A DNA stretch of 64,000 nucleotides from Bacteroidia bacterium (GTDB lineage Bacteria > Bacteroidota > Ignavibacteria > SZUA-365), in the NCBI GenBank assembly GCA_027493955.1, contig JAOSJT010000001.1, forward strand, positions 3,397,131-3,461,130, read 5' to 3'. Position numbers and translations under genes: made by a program. Position 1 is the stretch's first letter. Each line of letters opens with the position of its first letter. This document shows positions 46,357 through 55,597 of this stretch, piece by piece. The notes under the pieces were generated by a model that worked only from the letters and a program-made list of their open reading frames with translations, did not search any database and was not told the origin of the DNA.

Positions 46357-47268
46357 TTACCCCCGCTTCGCGAAGTGATTCCCCGCCACGCTCTGAACAC
46401 TCACCTCGATTTCGATATAGCGATTGTCGCCTATGCCCTGCACCATGCGACCGTTCGGGCCGCGCTTGACCAGCATGCGGAAATAGATGTCGCCGCCGGG
46501 ACGCAGCAGTTTTCCGAAGTACACACGCCCCTTCGGATACGTGCCGTTCGGAAGCGTGATGAATGTCGCGGTGTAGGCGGCTGTGTCGGGAGGAGAGGAG
46601 GCGAGCTGCTCGTTGAGACTGTTGGCCTCGGCCGCATACGCGCTGTTCGTCCAATCCGCGAAGCGAGTACGGGGACCGGGATCGAAGGCGAGCTCGGGAC
46701 TGCGGATGATAAGAGCTGAGCCGATGCCAATCGTATGGACGTACAAGCTCGCGCGTTCGCGGAAGGCAGGGGTATTCAGGTGAAGAAGTTCGGTGCCGTA
46801 ATCCGGCGTCCACAGGTCCACCGCCGCAGGATACCCGGTGGCCGTGACGGCATACACGCGGAGCGGCTGATTTGCCGCGTCTTGTGCACGCCGCTCGGCG
46901 GGTGCCCACTCGATAGAAGCATATGTGGCGCTGAGCGTCCCTGCCATCGTCCGAGCAAATACGTCGACCGTATACAACTTTCCGTTCGTCAATCCAGTGA
47001 CGAGAACGCTGCTGTCCTTGTCAAGATCGAGCTGTTGTCGGACGCTGTCCCCAGACAACCGTACAGCGACGCGATACCCGGCAAATTCGGGATGGTCCAC
47101 ATCCGATGAATGTTTCCAGGAAAGGAACAAGGCGGCACTTCCTGACGCGGCACGAAGTTCGGCAGGGGCGGATGGTTGCAACGGGAAAGGAGTATTTACC
47201 TCGCCGCTGTCGCAGGCGGCAATGGTGAACACGAGCAAAGCGAAAAGAGGAGTAGTGAAAAAATTCAT
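46357..47268 (-). CDS. Lipoprotein with fibronectin type III domain
   Basis: A 303-aa envelope lipoprotein. Lipobox 'VFTIAAC' puts the anchored Cys at about residue 19. An Fn3-like domain covers about 30-115 ('APAELRAASGSAALFLSWKHSSD', 'LVTGLTNGKLYTVDVFAR'). The rest ('GYPAAVDLWTPDYGTELLHLN' ... 'YIEIEVSVQS') shows no domain I recognise; it looks like a beta-rich ligand-binding module, with many aromatic and acidic residues. The start is the ATG at 47268, preceded by AAAGAGATTCCC. A promoter-like site lies just upstream. Confidence 0.8.
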   Translation of the reverse strand: MNFFTTPLFALLVFTIAACDSGEVNTPFPLQPSAPAELRAASGSAALFLSWKHSSDVDHPEFAGYRVAVRLSGDSVRQQLDLDKDSSVLVTGLTNGKLYTVDVFARTMAGTLSATYASIEWAPAERRAQDAANQPLRVYAVTATGYPAAVDLWTPDYGTELLHLNTPAFRERASLYVHTIGIGSALIIRSPELAFDPGPRTRFADWTNSAYAAEANSLNEQLASSPPDTAAYTATFITLPNGTYPKGRVYFGKLLRPGGDIYFRMLVKRGPNGRMVQGIGDNRYIEIEVSVQSVAGNHFAKRG

Positions 47269-47290
47269 GGGAATCTCTTTACTGTGGAGT

Positions 47291-47320
47291 GTATTATACC
47301 ATAATAGATAATCGGGCAAA
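47291..47320 (-). promoter_or_regulatory. Candidate promoter of the Fn3 lipoprotein gene
   Basis: On the minus strand TTTG (47317-47320), 18 nt, then TATAATAC (47291-47298), about 25 bp upstream of the ATG at 47268. Confidence 0.4.
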
Positions 47321-47366
47321 TCGACGAGCGCTCTCACTTTTTCGCTTCATACTATTTTAGGCCACC

Positions 47367-48271
47367 CTAAAAATTACCGAAATCTCCTGCGGCCTCCGGA
47401 TGCAGTATGATTCGCTGGCCGCTGAGAGCCGTGAGCATTCCCCAGTCGGTGAAGGCGAGATATGGCAGGGTTGCGTTTTGGCTGATTCCAAGCGCGGTAT
47501 TGGGCTCGGGCAGGGCGAAATCGCCATGGACGTGAATGCTGGCCAGATTGAGGCCGAGCGCTCTGGCGGAGTCGAATTGCACGCTGCTCAGATGATGGAG
47601 GCGCTGATAGGCGGGAGCGGGGTTGGCGGGCTCCAATCCCTGTACACCGACATCTCGCGTATACGGTCGAGGGTGATGCCGTTGACCACACTGCCGCTTT
47701 GACCCATGCGTACGCAGTTCATTGCGTCACCTGAGCGCTGCAACAGCGTTGTGGACCAAGGGTTGCCAATGAACTCCCTATCTCGGAATTCCGTCTCGTT
47801 AGACAAGAGGATTGAACTTCGATTGTCGAAATCGTCCGCCGACTCGGGATGGAGCATGATGCGTTCGCCTTTGAAGCGCTCGCTCAACCGGCCGTCGTAG
47901 ATGGAGGAGCGCAGGTCGTTGGCGGCCGCCGCTTCAACAACGTCGAGGACGGCATTATTGCCCCATGGATTACGCGCACGCTCAACATGATCCACCGCTG
48001 CCAATTCCGTTTCAATGGAAACACCGATGAGGTTGAGCCCAAGCGTGCGAGCGAGACCTATGGTGTTGGTTGTCAGACAGTTCCGCACTGTCGGAGGAGG
48101 CGCTTCCGGAGGAGGTTGTGGAGTGACCGGTAGTACGCCTCGGACTGAGTTGCAATTCCTGGTCATCGGATTCCAATGCGGCGAAACTCCGTACGCGCCG
48201 ATCCAGAAATCCGGATCCTGTGCATGCGCGCATGTGCAGCACGCAAAAAGGAGAAACACGAGGTACTTCAT
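47367..48271 (-). pseudogene. Frameshifted and truncated secreted-protein gene
   Basis: The 227-aa frame starting at 48271 has a signal peptide ('FLLFACCTCAHAQ') and a domain with 'LARTLGLNLIGVSIETE' and 'GERIMLHPESADDFDNR'. It stops at 47588. A second frame beginning at 47636 encodes an 89-aa piece with the paralogous 'ARALGLNLASIHVHGD' and 'GQRIILHPEAAGDFGNF'. The two frames are shifted by one base relative to each other, and the second ends abruptly where the first repeat would continue. The simplest reading is an internally repeated secreted protein broken by a frameshift and C-terminal loss. A sequencing error cannot be excluded. The function is unknown. Confidence 0.6.
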
Positions 48272-48290
48272 AACTTTGCTCCGGGTGGTA

Positions 48291-50027
48291 TTACAGAACA
48301 GTGAAGGTACGGTGTGTCAGGTTGTTGCCCTGGCGTAATGAGAGTTGATAGTTGCCGGGCACGAGGCCGGCTATGGGCAGGAGATAGGTTTGCGTCGAGC
48401 CGTCGGACAGAAACTCATGCGTCGCCAAAACGCGGCCGAGCATGTCGCGGATTTCCAGATACAATGGCGCCTCAGCGCCGCCGGATACGGTGACGTTTAT
48501 CGCACCCGCAGCAAGCGTCACCGGATTCGGGTACAGCGTCAGATCGAGCTGCGTAGGTCGTGGCACCGCCGCAACTTCGGTGAGCAACTTCCTGGTGCCG
48601 AGGTAGATCTGGAATTTATGGTCCAGAAATAGTGGTCCTTGGCTCCCCCCTTTTCCCAGCACTATGATATCGTCGATTCCGTCTCCGTTGACATCACCAA
48701 TGTCGTAGGCGCCACCTTGCATATTATCGAGTGATACTATGGTGCCGAAGTGTCCCGTCGGTTGTCGGATGAGACCCGCGTTGGACATGGGGAAAAGGTA
48801 GTACAGAAGGCCATCGGGAACCGGAAGGGTGGCCCAGCTTATGAACAGATCGCGCGTGCCGTCGCCGTTCATGTCGCCGACGGGATGGATGCTCATGGGA
48901 CTGATCAAACCGTTGACATCCGTCCACGGATTGCGTATCGAGTCGTTGGGCAGTATTGTTTCCGGGAGCTCGGCCGAGCCGAGAAAGACCAGAGGGTCGC
49001 CGTACTTGCGATGCGCGTTGCCATCCACGATATCATCACAGCCGTCACCGTTCACGTCATAAATCGCGCTCCAGAGCATTTTCGGAACCCAGCCGCTGTC
49101 CGAGCGCAGCACGCGTGATGGCGTAGTGGCCAGACCCGAGCGGTTGCCGAGATAAAGATCCCAGACATACGCGCGTTTCATGGCGTCAATACTGAAGCTG
49201 ACTTGCACCATGAAATCGTCGCAGCCGTCTCCATTGATATCGCCCGTCATGACGTCCAATGGCGAGTCGGTATCCGTGTAGGTCGATGCGTGGATACAAT
49301 CTATCCGTACCGACGGCTCCGCCGGAAAGGTAGGGCCGCCAAGAAAGAGGAGCATCCGTCTGCGCGGGAATTGCTGTCCGGTATTTTCCGTCGTCAACAG
49401 ATCCATCCATCCGTCTCCATTGTAATCCAGCGCCTGCAGGGAAGGGCGCCATGGTTGGCCATCCTGATGGCTCCAGGATCCCCAGTACTTGCCGGAGTCG
49501 CCGCGCAACAGCACGTCGGGCTCGGCCGCGAACCACGGCTCCTCCGCGCGTTGGTAATAGATACGGATACAACCGCGGCGGTCGGGATCCATTTCGCGGT
49601 TGGCATAGCGCACCGCATTGGCGATATCCATACGCCCGTCGTTGTTAAAATCCGCCGATATCTGCGCGCTGCCCCCGCCGGGGAGCATCAGCACCGGGTC
49701 CTTGCTCAACGGGTCTCCGCCGAGAAAAATGAACGTCGTGTCCGCCTTCGAGGATACAGCGAAATCGTCATACCCGTCGCCGTTGATATCGCCCAGCGCG
49801 CAGCTCCAGGCCGAGAAACCAGGATTCTGCGTCTTGTACAACGTGAGCCAGATCTGGATTTGATAGGTGTCGGGAGCATCCGCTATCGAACTCCATCCGC
49901 CACCGGCGTCGGAGGGAATCTGCGCCGTAACGGACCACAACGGCTGTAACAGTAAAAAGCAGAACATGAGCATCGCGACGCGGCGGCATGGAGCCCCGCG
50001 CGCGACCGCGAAAGGAAGCAGTACCAT
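48291..50027 (-). CDS. FG-GAP/VCBS repeat protein with T9SS sorting domain
   Basis: A 578-aa secreted protein. The ATG at 50027 is preceded by a perfect Shine-Dalgarno AAGGAGG about 6 bp upstream, which fixes the start. The signal peptide is about 1-35 ('LWSVTAQ'). The body is a probable seven-bladed beta-propeller with seven calcium loops: 'GDINGDGYDD', 'ADFNNDGRMD', 'LDYNGDGWMD', 'GDINGDGCDD', 'YDVNGDGCDD', 'GDMNGDGTRD' and 'GDVNGDGIDD'. The C-terminal ~80 residues are a T9SS type A sorting domain ('LTLYPNPVTLAAGAINVTV', 'LEIRDMLGRVLATHEFL', 'LVPGNYQLSL'). Such proteins act in adhesion or surface binding. Confidence 0.9.
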   Translation of the reverse strand: MVLLPFAVARGAPCRRVAMLMFCFLLLQPLWSVTAQIPSDAGGGWSSIADAPDTYQIQIWLTLYKTQNPGFSAWSCALGDINGDGYDDFAVSSKADTTFIFLGGDPLSKDPVLMLPGGGSAQISADFNNDGRMDIANAVRYANREMDPDRRGCIRIYYQRAEEPWFAAEPDVLLRGDSGKYWGSWSHQDGQPWRPSLQALDYNGDGWMDLLTTENTGQQFPRRRMLLFLGGPTFPAEPSVRIDCIHASTYTDTDSPLDVMTGDINGDGCDDFMVQVSFSIDAMKRAYVWDLYLGNRSGLATTPSRVLRSDSGWVPKMLWSAIYDVNGDGCDDIVDGNAHRKYGDPLVFLGSAELPETILPNDSIRNPWTDVNGLISPMSIHPVGDMNGDGTRDLFISWATLPVPDGLLYYLFPMSNAGLIRQPTGHFGTIVSLDNMQGGAYDIGDVNGDGIDDIIVLGKGGSQGPLFLDHKFQIYLGTRKLLTEVAAVPRPTQLDLTLYPNPVTLAAGAINVTVSGGAEAPLYLEIRDMLGRVLATHEFLSDGSTQTYLLPIAGLVPGNYQLSLRQGNNLTHRTFTVL

Positions 50028-50253
50028 GAGTACCTCCTTATTGTGTTTGAAAATATCCGCCATTCCGGGCGGTGCGGCATATTGCGAATAGTCCATCATA
50101 CATACGGATGACACATCAAACAGGAAATAATTCCCATCAATAAACAATTTGCACCCTCCTGTGAGGACGAGACGCACGGCACGAGAAGGATAAGACCAAA
50201 GTCTTTCCGGAGTAAGAATAACACATGAGACACCGAAAAGTTACTGGGAGGTT

Positions 50254-50288
50254 AAACGTGAAACGTGAAACGTGAAACGTTAAACGAG
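50254..50288. repeat. Five heptad repeats AAACGTG-like
   Basis: Three AAACGTG units are followed by AAACGTT and AAACGAG, starting at 50254, 50261, 50268, 50275 and 50282. They lie in the intergenic region upstream of the GH20 gene. The heptad period does not match the helix turn, so slippage is as likely as regulation. Confidence 0.6.
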
Positions 50289-50655
50289 AGAGGCGTACTG
50301 TTTCAGGAGGCGGGCGCTACGTAGTCGGTTGGTGAAAGGTAAGCAGGAGAAGGATTGGCAATCATTCCATCCTCAAAATCGCATTCCTTGCGGCTTGGGT
50401 TGTTGCGATGACCTCATGGAAACATATACTGATGAATTCAACGCGGAGAGCCCGGCGGAATAAAGCGATGGACATCACCGATATATATGCCGCCTCGGGA
50501 TGCCGACGCTTCGCACCATTGGTTCCGCTCTCCATTCGCTCCGTGCCCGGCACCCCGTCAGTAAGTAATTTTCTTTCCGCTCCCGGGAATGAAAAGCAAC
50601 GCTGGCGTGTCATCCATAGGAGAAAAACCGCTACCTTCATTGTACAAATTCCGGG
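50289..50655. other. Intergenic region before the GH20 gene
   Basis: About 370 bp where I see no convincing gene, RNA or terminator. A short plus-strand frame near 50408-50659 lacks any domain. Confidence 0.45.
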
Positions 50656-52827
50656 ATGATCCGCTGTATGCAATCTCAACCTGTTCGCGTCACGCCATTG
50701 ATACTCCCACGCATCGTTTTTCTCCTGTGCCTGTCGCTGTGGGGCCTTCCTGTCGATGCGCAACCACTTCCCGTGATCCCGCTGCCCGTGTCCGCCGATA
50801 CGCTTCCCGGGTACTTTCTGCTGCATGCCGACTGTGTCATACTCGCGCATCCCGCCATGGAACAACAGGCGCGACTGCTTCCCGCATGGACCGGCATGCC
50901 GCTGTCCGTCCATATCGACACCGACGAGGCCAACACCCGTGCGGGCAACGCGATACGCTTCGTACTGGACACGAGCGTCTCCCATCGTGATGGGTATGAG
51001 CTCCGTATCGAGCCGCAAGGTCTGCGCATTCACGCGCGGAGCGATACCGGTGCCTTCTACGCCCTTCAGACGTTGAGGCAACTCCTGCCCGCCTCACTGA
51101 TGGGCGGCTACCGCTTCGCGGCGATCCCTGTGCAGTGCGCGATAATACGCGATGAACCCCGTTTCGAATGGCGCGGCTTCATGCTCGATTGCAGCAGACA
51201 CTTCTTTTCCGTGGATTTCGTCAAACGCATGCTCGACCGCATGGCACTGTTGAAACTCAACCGCTTTCATTGGCATTTGACGGACGATCAGGGTTGGCGA
51301 CCGGAGATCACCCGTTTTCCGAAGCTCATTGAAGTCGGCGCATGGCGCGACCGCGGCAGCGATATGTACGGCGGGTATTACACGAAAGACGACATGCGCG
51401 ACATCATTGCCTACGCGGCGGAGCGCTTCATCATGGTGATACCGGAGATAGACATGCCCGGGCACAGCACCGCCGCGCTCGTTTCCTATCCCGTACTGGG
51501 ATGCACGCAGCTTCCCGTCCCAGTTTCCAACACCTGGGGAATACACGGCACCGTACTCTGCGCCGGACGCGAGTCCACGTTCGATTTCGTCGACGGCGTT
51601 ATTCAGGAAATCGCGGAGCTCTTTCCCGGTCCCTACATTCACCTCGGCGGAGACGAGGTTTTATACGAGGCCTGGAACAATTGCGACGCGTGCAAACAGC
51701 GGAGGGTCGCCGAAGGCCTCGCCAATGAGCATGAGCTGCAGAGCTGGTTCATGCATCGGGCGGCGGCCATCGTCCAGCGGTATGGAAAAAAGGTGATCGG
51801 GTGGAACGAAATGATGATCGCCGGAGGTCCTCCCGGTGCCATCATACAGATCTGGCAGGATATGAACCTCGCCGAACAAGCGCTGCTCGCGAGTCATAAA
51901 ACCATCATTTCACACTATCGTTACACCTACTTCGACTACGGCCACGATGTGACACCCGGCCTAAAAACCTATTTCTTCGATCCCGCACCGGCGCAGCTTC
52001 TGAACATCGATCCCGATGGCGTACTCGGTGTGGAGGCCTGTTTGTGGTCGGAGTCGTCACCCTCACCCGAAACCGCGTACGAAAACACGCTGCCGCGGCT
52101 CGCCTATTTCGCGGAGACGGCATGGACTCCATTTAATTTGCGCGACACCGTGAGCATACAGCGGCGTGTCGCCGCGTTTGGCGGAATGTGGACCATGAAT
52201 GACGATGTGTTCTGGCGCGATCCAGCAATCATGTGGGATGACGGACGTCCCCTGACCGTGCTTTCCGCTGAACAGATGGACGAAAAGCGTTTCCTCGTCA
52301 CGTTTTCCGACAGTGTCCGCTCCTTTGCCGAGATCCTCCACGCGGAGATTACTCCCCCGCCTCTCATAATTCCCCCTGTCGCGATGACGGCGCCCAATGC
52401 TGTCGTGGTCGATCTCGGAGCAATACCGAACGGAATCCCATTTTCACTGGGGCTCTCCGCCTTCAGAAAATCGACAAACCCCTGGGTGTTCGCAATAGAT
52501 TCCGGCAGGGTCGAGGGAAGCCCTGTCTTGTCTGTTCTGAGAGGTCCCGCGGTTGCAGACACCTTTTTCACTTTCCCTAATCCGGTGTCCAAAGCCGCAC
52601 AAGCCGGCAGCATCTCGATGTTTCTCAAATTGTCCTTCGGTGGACAGATCCTCGTGACCCTGCACGACATGCTGGGCAGAGAAATTCGTGTCCTCGCCAG
52701 GGGTGAAATGTTTTCAGGTCTCCGTCTTTTGCACCTGGATATACGTGATTTGAGCGCTGGATCCTGGTATATACGTGTTGCCGGCACGAATTCGTCCACG
52801 GTGACGCGCTTCATCGTTCTGCGTTAA
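50656..52827 (+). CDS. GH20 beta-N-acetylhexosaminidase with T9SS sorting domain
   Basis: A secreted hydrolase of 723 aa that removes terminal N-acetylglucosamine or N-acetylgalactosamine by substrate-assisted catalysis. The signal peptide ends near 'LPVDAQP' (about residue 35). A GH20b-like N-domain covers about 40-170. The TIM barrel carries 'FEWRGFMLDCSRHFF', 'LNRFHWHLTDDQGWR', the catalytic pair Asp333-Glu334 in 'HLGGDEV', 'VIGWNEM' and 'ACLWSE'. The last ~80 residues match a T9SS type A sorting domain ('FFTFPNPVSKAAQAG', 'LHDMLGREIRVLARG'). It probably acts outside the cell on chitin- or glycan-derived sugars. The first ATG is 50656; 50668 is an alternative. Confidence 0.95.
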   Translation: MIRCMQSQPVRVTPLILPRIVFLLCLSLWGLPVDAQPLPVIPLPVSADTLPGYFLLHADCVILAHPAMEQQARLLPAWTGMPLSVHIDTDEANTRAGNAIRFVLDTSVSHRDGYELRIEPQGLRIHARSDTGAFYALQTLRQLLPASLMGGYRFAAIPVQCAIIRDEPRFEWRGFMLDCSRHFFSVDFVKRMLDRMALLKLNRFHWHLTDDQGWRPEITRFPKLIEVGAWRDRGSDMYGGYYTKDDMRDIIAYAAERFIMVIPEIDMPGHSTAALVSYPVLGCTQLPVPVSNTWGIHGTVLCAGRESTFDFVDGVIQEIAELFPGPYIHLGGDEVLYEAWNNCDACKQRRVAEGLANEHELQSWFMHRAAAIVQRYGKKVIGWNEMMIAGGPPGAIIQIWQDMNLAEQALLASHKTIISHYRYTYFDYGHDVTPGLKTYFFDPAPAQLLNIDPDGVLGVEACLWSESSPSPETAYENTLPRLAYFAETAWTPFNLRDTVSIQRRVAAFGGMWTMNDDVFWRDPAIMWDDGRPLTVLSAEQMDEKRFLVTFSDSVRSFAEILHAEITPPPLIIPPVAMTAPNAVVVDLGAIPNGIPFSLGLSAFRKSTNPWVFAIDSGRVEGSPVLSVLRGPAVADTFFTFPNPVSKAAQAGSISMFLKLSFGGQILVTLHDMLGREIRVLARGEMFSGLRLLHLDIRDLSAGSWYIRVAGTNSSTVTRFIVLR

Positions 52828-52978
52828 TGTCGCCCCATTGGAATAAACCTAAATTCAGGGATTCAGCAGGCATCTAGGCTGCATGAAATGGGGAGGGAGT
52901 CGGAACTTGTCAAAATCGAAGCGCAGAGTCTCGAAAAACACCTCAGTTTTACCATTTCTCAAAAAAAAAGTATGGCGG

Positions 52979-53010
52979 CTGTAACCTTCGGCCCCTTCAT
53001 GTGTTATTCA
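52979..53010 (+). promoter_or_regulatory. Candidate ECF sigma-dependent promoter
   Basis: CTGTAACCTT (52979-52988), resembling the AAC-containing -35 of ECF promoters, is followed after about 16 bp by GTTATTC (53003-53009). It sits 60-90 bp upstream of the ECF sigma gene, where autoregulation would be expected. No other copy was found nearby to confirm it. Confidence 0.4.
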
Positions 53011-53071
53011 TAGGTGACTTCAAGGCGGACGGCACCCTGCAACCGCCCCACGCATACAGAGAACCTGCACG

Positions 53072-53635
53072 ATGTCCGGAAAAAAAACGGCCAACATACC
53101 GGACGTGGACCTGTTCTTCAGCCTGGCAGGAGACAAAAAGGTTGCGGAAGAGGCCTTCGCCGAGCTGTACGCCCGGTACGCGGGACGCGTGTATGCCTAC
53201 TGTTACCGATGCACCTCCGACCCGGACGAAGCACAGGATATTTTCCAGGAAACCTTTCTCAGGTTCTATGAAAGCGCCAAACGCGTGGATTCGATGAGCA
53301 ATGTGATCGGTTTCATTCTGAAAATCTCCAGGAATCTGATACTGAATCACCGGCGCAACAAAAAACATGCTATCGACATCGAAAGTATCGAATTACTTGC
53401 CGGACCCGGTGCACTGGATGGCTCGGAGCTGCTCGGCATGCTCACCACCGCGCTCGAAATGCTGCCCGACGACTACCGCGAAGCCTTCGTGCTCCGTGAA
53501 TACGAAGGCCTCTCCTACAATCAGATCGCTGAAATTCTCGATACATCGCTTACCAATGTCAAGGTCCGCATTTTCCGGGCCAAACAGCGTCTGCGCAAGA
53601 TACTCTCCCCGTACCTTGCCGATGCCGCGCACTGA
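53072..53635 (+). CDS. ECF-family RNA polymerase sigma factor
   Basis: A 187-aa alternative sigma factor. Region 2 covers about 22-95: 'FAELYARYAGRVYAYCYRCTSDPDEAQDIFQETFLRFYE' read in parts, including the DNA-melting segment. Region 4 covers about 125-180 with 'LPDDYREAFVLREYEGLSYNQIAEIL' in parts and the helix-turn-helix 'TNVKVRIFRAKQRLRK'. It has no extra C-terminal domain. Its gene is followed 35 bp later by a predicted membrane anti-sigma protein, the usual ECF arrangement, then by two vWA genes that are likely part of its regulon. It probably responds to an envelope signal. Confidence 0.93.
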   Translation: MSGKKTANIPDVDLFFSLAGDKKVAEEAFAELYARYAGRVYAYCYRCTSDPDEAQDIFQETFLRFYESAKRVDSMSNVIGFILKISRNLILNHRRNKKHAIDIESIELLAGPGALDGSELLGMLTTALEMLPDDYREAFVLREYEGLSYNQIAEILDTSLTNVKVRIFRAKQRLRKILSPYLADAAH

Positions 53636-53670
53636 CCAACGAATGAAACATCAGGAATAGAGACGAAGAA

Positions 53671-54810
53671 ATGACAGAGCCCACGGATTTTATGGAATCG
53701 CGCATGCTGCATGCCTACCTCGACGGCGAGCTGGACGGCCCGCATGAAGAGGCGCTTTTTCGCATGCTCTCCGAGGACGGTGCGCTCCGGGCCGAGATGC
53801 AGGATCATCTCGCCATTCGTAAAGCTGTGCAGCATGATACGCAGGCCTTTACTCCTCCCGCCGCGGCAACAGCGGCCATATTCGGCGCACTCGGCTTCAG
53901 CATCCCTGCAGCCACTACCGCTGCCGCCTCCGGTGCGGGAAAGATCTGGTTCGCCTCCGGATCGGCCATACTCGCGGTCGTGACCTCGATGCTCCTTTCC
54001 ACACTTTTCACGAGTACGGATCAGCAGATCTACGCCGACGCCGGCGTACCCGCTGCGCCCGTCATGACGCTGAACATCGAGGAATCCGCGCCACTCGGCG
54101 ATATTGTTTCGTCAGCTCCAGCCGACACACGCCAAGGAAGGTCCGTATCCGACTCCCAACCAGTCCTGGAGGAGTTGCCAAAGCCCACCGCGTTCGAAGA
54201 GCAGCCGGAACAACTCGTCGAAATCGAATGTCTGCCTCCCGCTGCCTTTGGCGAACGCGGCGAGCCGGACCTGCGCGGCCTGCGAGCGCCTTTCATCCCC
54301 TACGTCAGTTTCCTGCGCATGCCGGTGGATGGAATGATGTTCTACCTGCGTAACACAGCATCGCAGTCCAGTCCCGCAGGCACCTTCGGAGCGTCCTCCG
54401 AGCTGCTCATGAACAACCTGCATATCGGCGCATTGTACCCGCTCTCGCGGTATCACGCCCTCGGTGTGGAATTCGGAAGGGAAATCTTCCCGCAAAGCTT
54501 CGATGGCACGCTGCGCGGCGCTGTCGTGCGCTACGAACAAAGCCCCGTGGTGTATTGCGCCACAGCGGTGTATCAGCTCACTGCGGGAGAAGTGCTGCCT
54601 CTCATGCATCCCTACGCACAGATTCAAGCCGGCGCGGCGTTCAATCTCGGACCCCTTGCACGAGCCGGCCTGGGCGTAGCGGTAAAACCCTTCGAGAAGA
54701 TTTCTTTGCTCATCGGTGCCGAGGGTTCCATACTCGCATACAAGTTCCAGAATAAATGGTTTGACACGAAAAAACTCGGGCTTACCTACGGTCTCCGCTA
54801 TGAATTCTAG
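53671..54810 (+). CDS. Predicted anti-sigma factor with C-terminal barrel-like domain
   Basis: A 379-aa protein with an unusual layout. Residues 1-55 ('RMLHAYLDGELDGPHEEALF') look like a cytoplasmic anti-sigma domain without the zinc-binding His/Cys set. One transmembrane helix covers about 90-112 ('FASGSAILAVVTSMLLSTLF'). A Pro/Glu-rich linker spans about 125-205. The final ~170 residues alternate in strand-like fashion and end 'LTYGLRYEF', the C-terminal Phe pattern of outer-membrane barrels. Its position right after the ECF sigma gene supports the anti-sigma role. How one protein could span both membranes is unclear; the C-domain may be a periplasmic beta domain or be released by proteolysis. 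The next gene starts inside its last codons. Confidence 0.75.
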   Translation: MTEPTDFMESRMLHAYLDGELDGPHEEALFRMLSEDGALRAEMQDHLAIRKAVQHDTQAFTPPAAATAAIFGALGFSIPAATTAAASGAGKIWFASGSAILAVVTSMLLSTLFTSTDQQIYADAGVPAAPVMTLNIEESAPLGDIVSSAPADTRQGRSVSDSQPVLEELPKPTAFEEQPEQLVEIECLPPAAFGERGEPDLRGLRAPFIPYVSFLRMPVDGMMFYLRNTASQSSPAGTFGASSELLMNNLHIGALYPLSRYHALGVEFGREIFPQSFDGTLRGAVVRYEQSPVVYCATAVYQLTAGEVLPLMHPYAQIQAGAAFNLGPLARAGLGVAVKPFEKISLLIGAEGSILAYKFQNKWFDTKKLGLTYGLRYEF

Positions 54811-55531
54811 GCTACGCCGCTTCCTTGTCGTCCTTCTTTCCGCATGGGCGGTTGCGAGCACCAGTGCCTGTGATTCACCCTTGGGTATCGATACCCCGCG
54901 GAAGGAGTATATCGACAAGGTATCGGAAGCCGTAGCGGTGCAGTTGTGTGATCCCGTGTCCGTCGTGCTCCCCGTCGACACCGGAGTAGCAGCGACGCAC
55001 TTCTCCGCCGTGCTTGTCTTCGACGGCAGCGGCAGCATTTCCCCGCAGTTGAATCAGACGATGAAAGATGCCGGCCAGGCCTTTCTGGATTCGCTCGACG
55101 GGCAGTCGGATGAAAGCGCCGTGGTCTTTTTCAATTCCGTGGTAACCGTCTTTCAACGGATGACCACGAACGTCCCGACGCTGCGCACAGCCGTCAACGC
55201 GCTGCCGATACTCGGTGCCACCGCCATGTGGGATGGAATTTTCACGGGTTTGCTGGAACTGCAGGCACGCGGAACACATGAGCGACAGGCGCTCATCGTC
55301 ATCACCGAAACGCGCGACAACAGCAGCAGCACCGGCACGCCAACGAAAATCATCTCCCTTGCGCAGTCCATGGGCGTTCCGATATACACAATTTCGATGG
55401 CCATCAGCATAGACGAAGCAAAGCTGGCGGAGATCGCCATGGAGAGCGGAGGCCAGCATTACCGCCTGCCTTCGCATGGCAGCGTGAGCGATGTATACCG
55501 CGAAATCGTTCATCGCTTGAAGACACCCTGA
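54800..55531 (+). CDS. von Willebrand A domain lipoprotein
   Basis: A 243-aa envelope lipoprotein; lipobox 'VASTSAC' with Cys about residue 24. The vWA domain covers about 65-235. The metal site (MIDAS) has its first block 'VFDGSGSIS' (Asp-x-Ser-x-Ser) and a Thr near 'GATAMWDG', but the usual 'TDG.DN' block is 'TETRDN', so one metal ligand is altered. The start overlaps the anti-sigma stop by 11 bases, so it is translationally coupled. It and the next gene are paralogous (shared 'VFQRMTT' / 'LYQQMTT', 'GATAMWDG' / 'GATAVWDG'). It may bind protein partners at the envelope and respond to the ECF system. Confidence 0.88.
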   Translation: MNSRLRRFLVVLLSAWAVASTSACDSPLGIDTPRKEYIDKVSEAVAVQLCDPVSVVLPVDTGVAATHFSAVLVFDGSGSISPQLNQTMKDAGQAFLDSLDGQSDESAVVFFNSVVTVFQRMTTNVPTLRTAVNALPILGATAMWDGIFTGLLELQARGTHERQALIVITETRDNSSSTGTPTKIISLAQSMGVPIYTISMAISIDEAKLAEIAMESGGQHYRLPSHGSVSDVYREIVHRLKTP

Positions 55532-55597
55532 CCTTTATCTGTGAAGACGTGAACGGCTACCGGAAGTTCGGATCACAACAATACAGGAAGCACCGTC

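Noticed and set aside
50408-50659. Short 83-aa frame before the GH20 gene
   Set aside because: It overlaps the start of GH20, is Arg-rich and lacks any domain.
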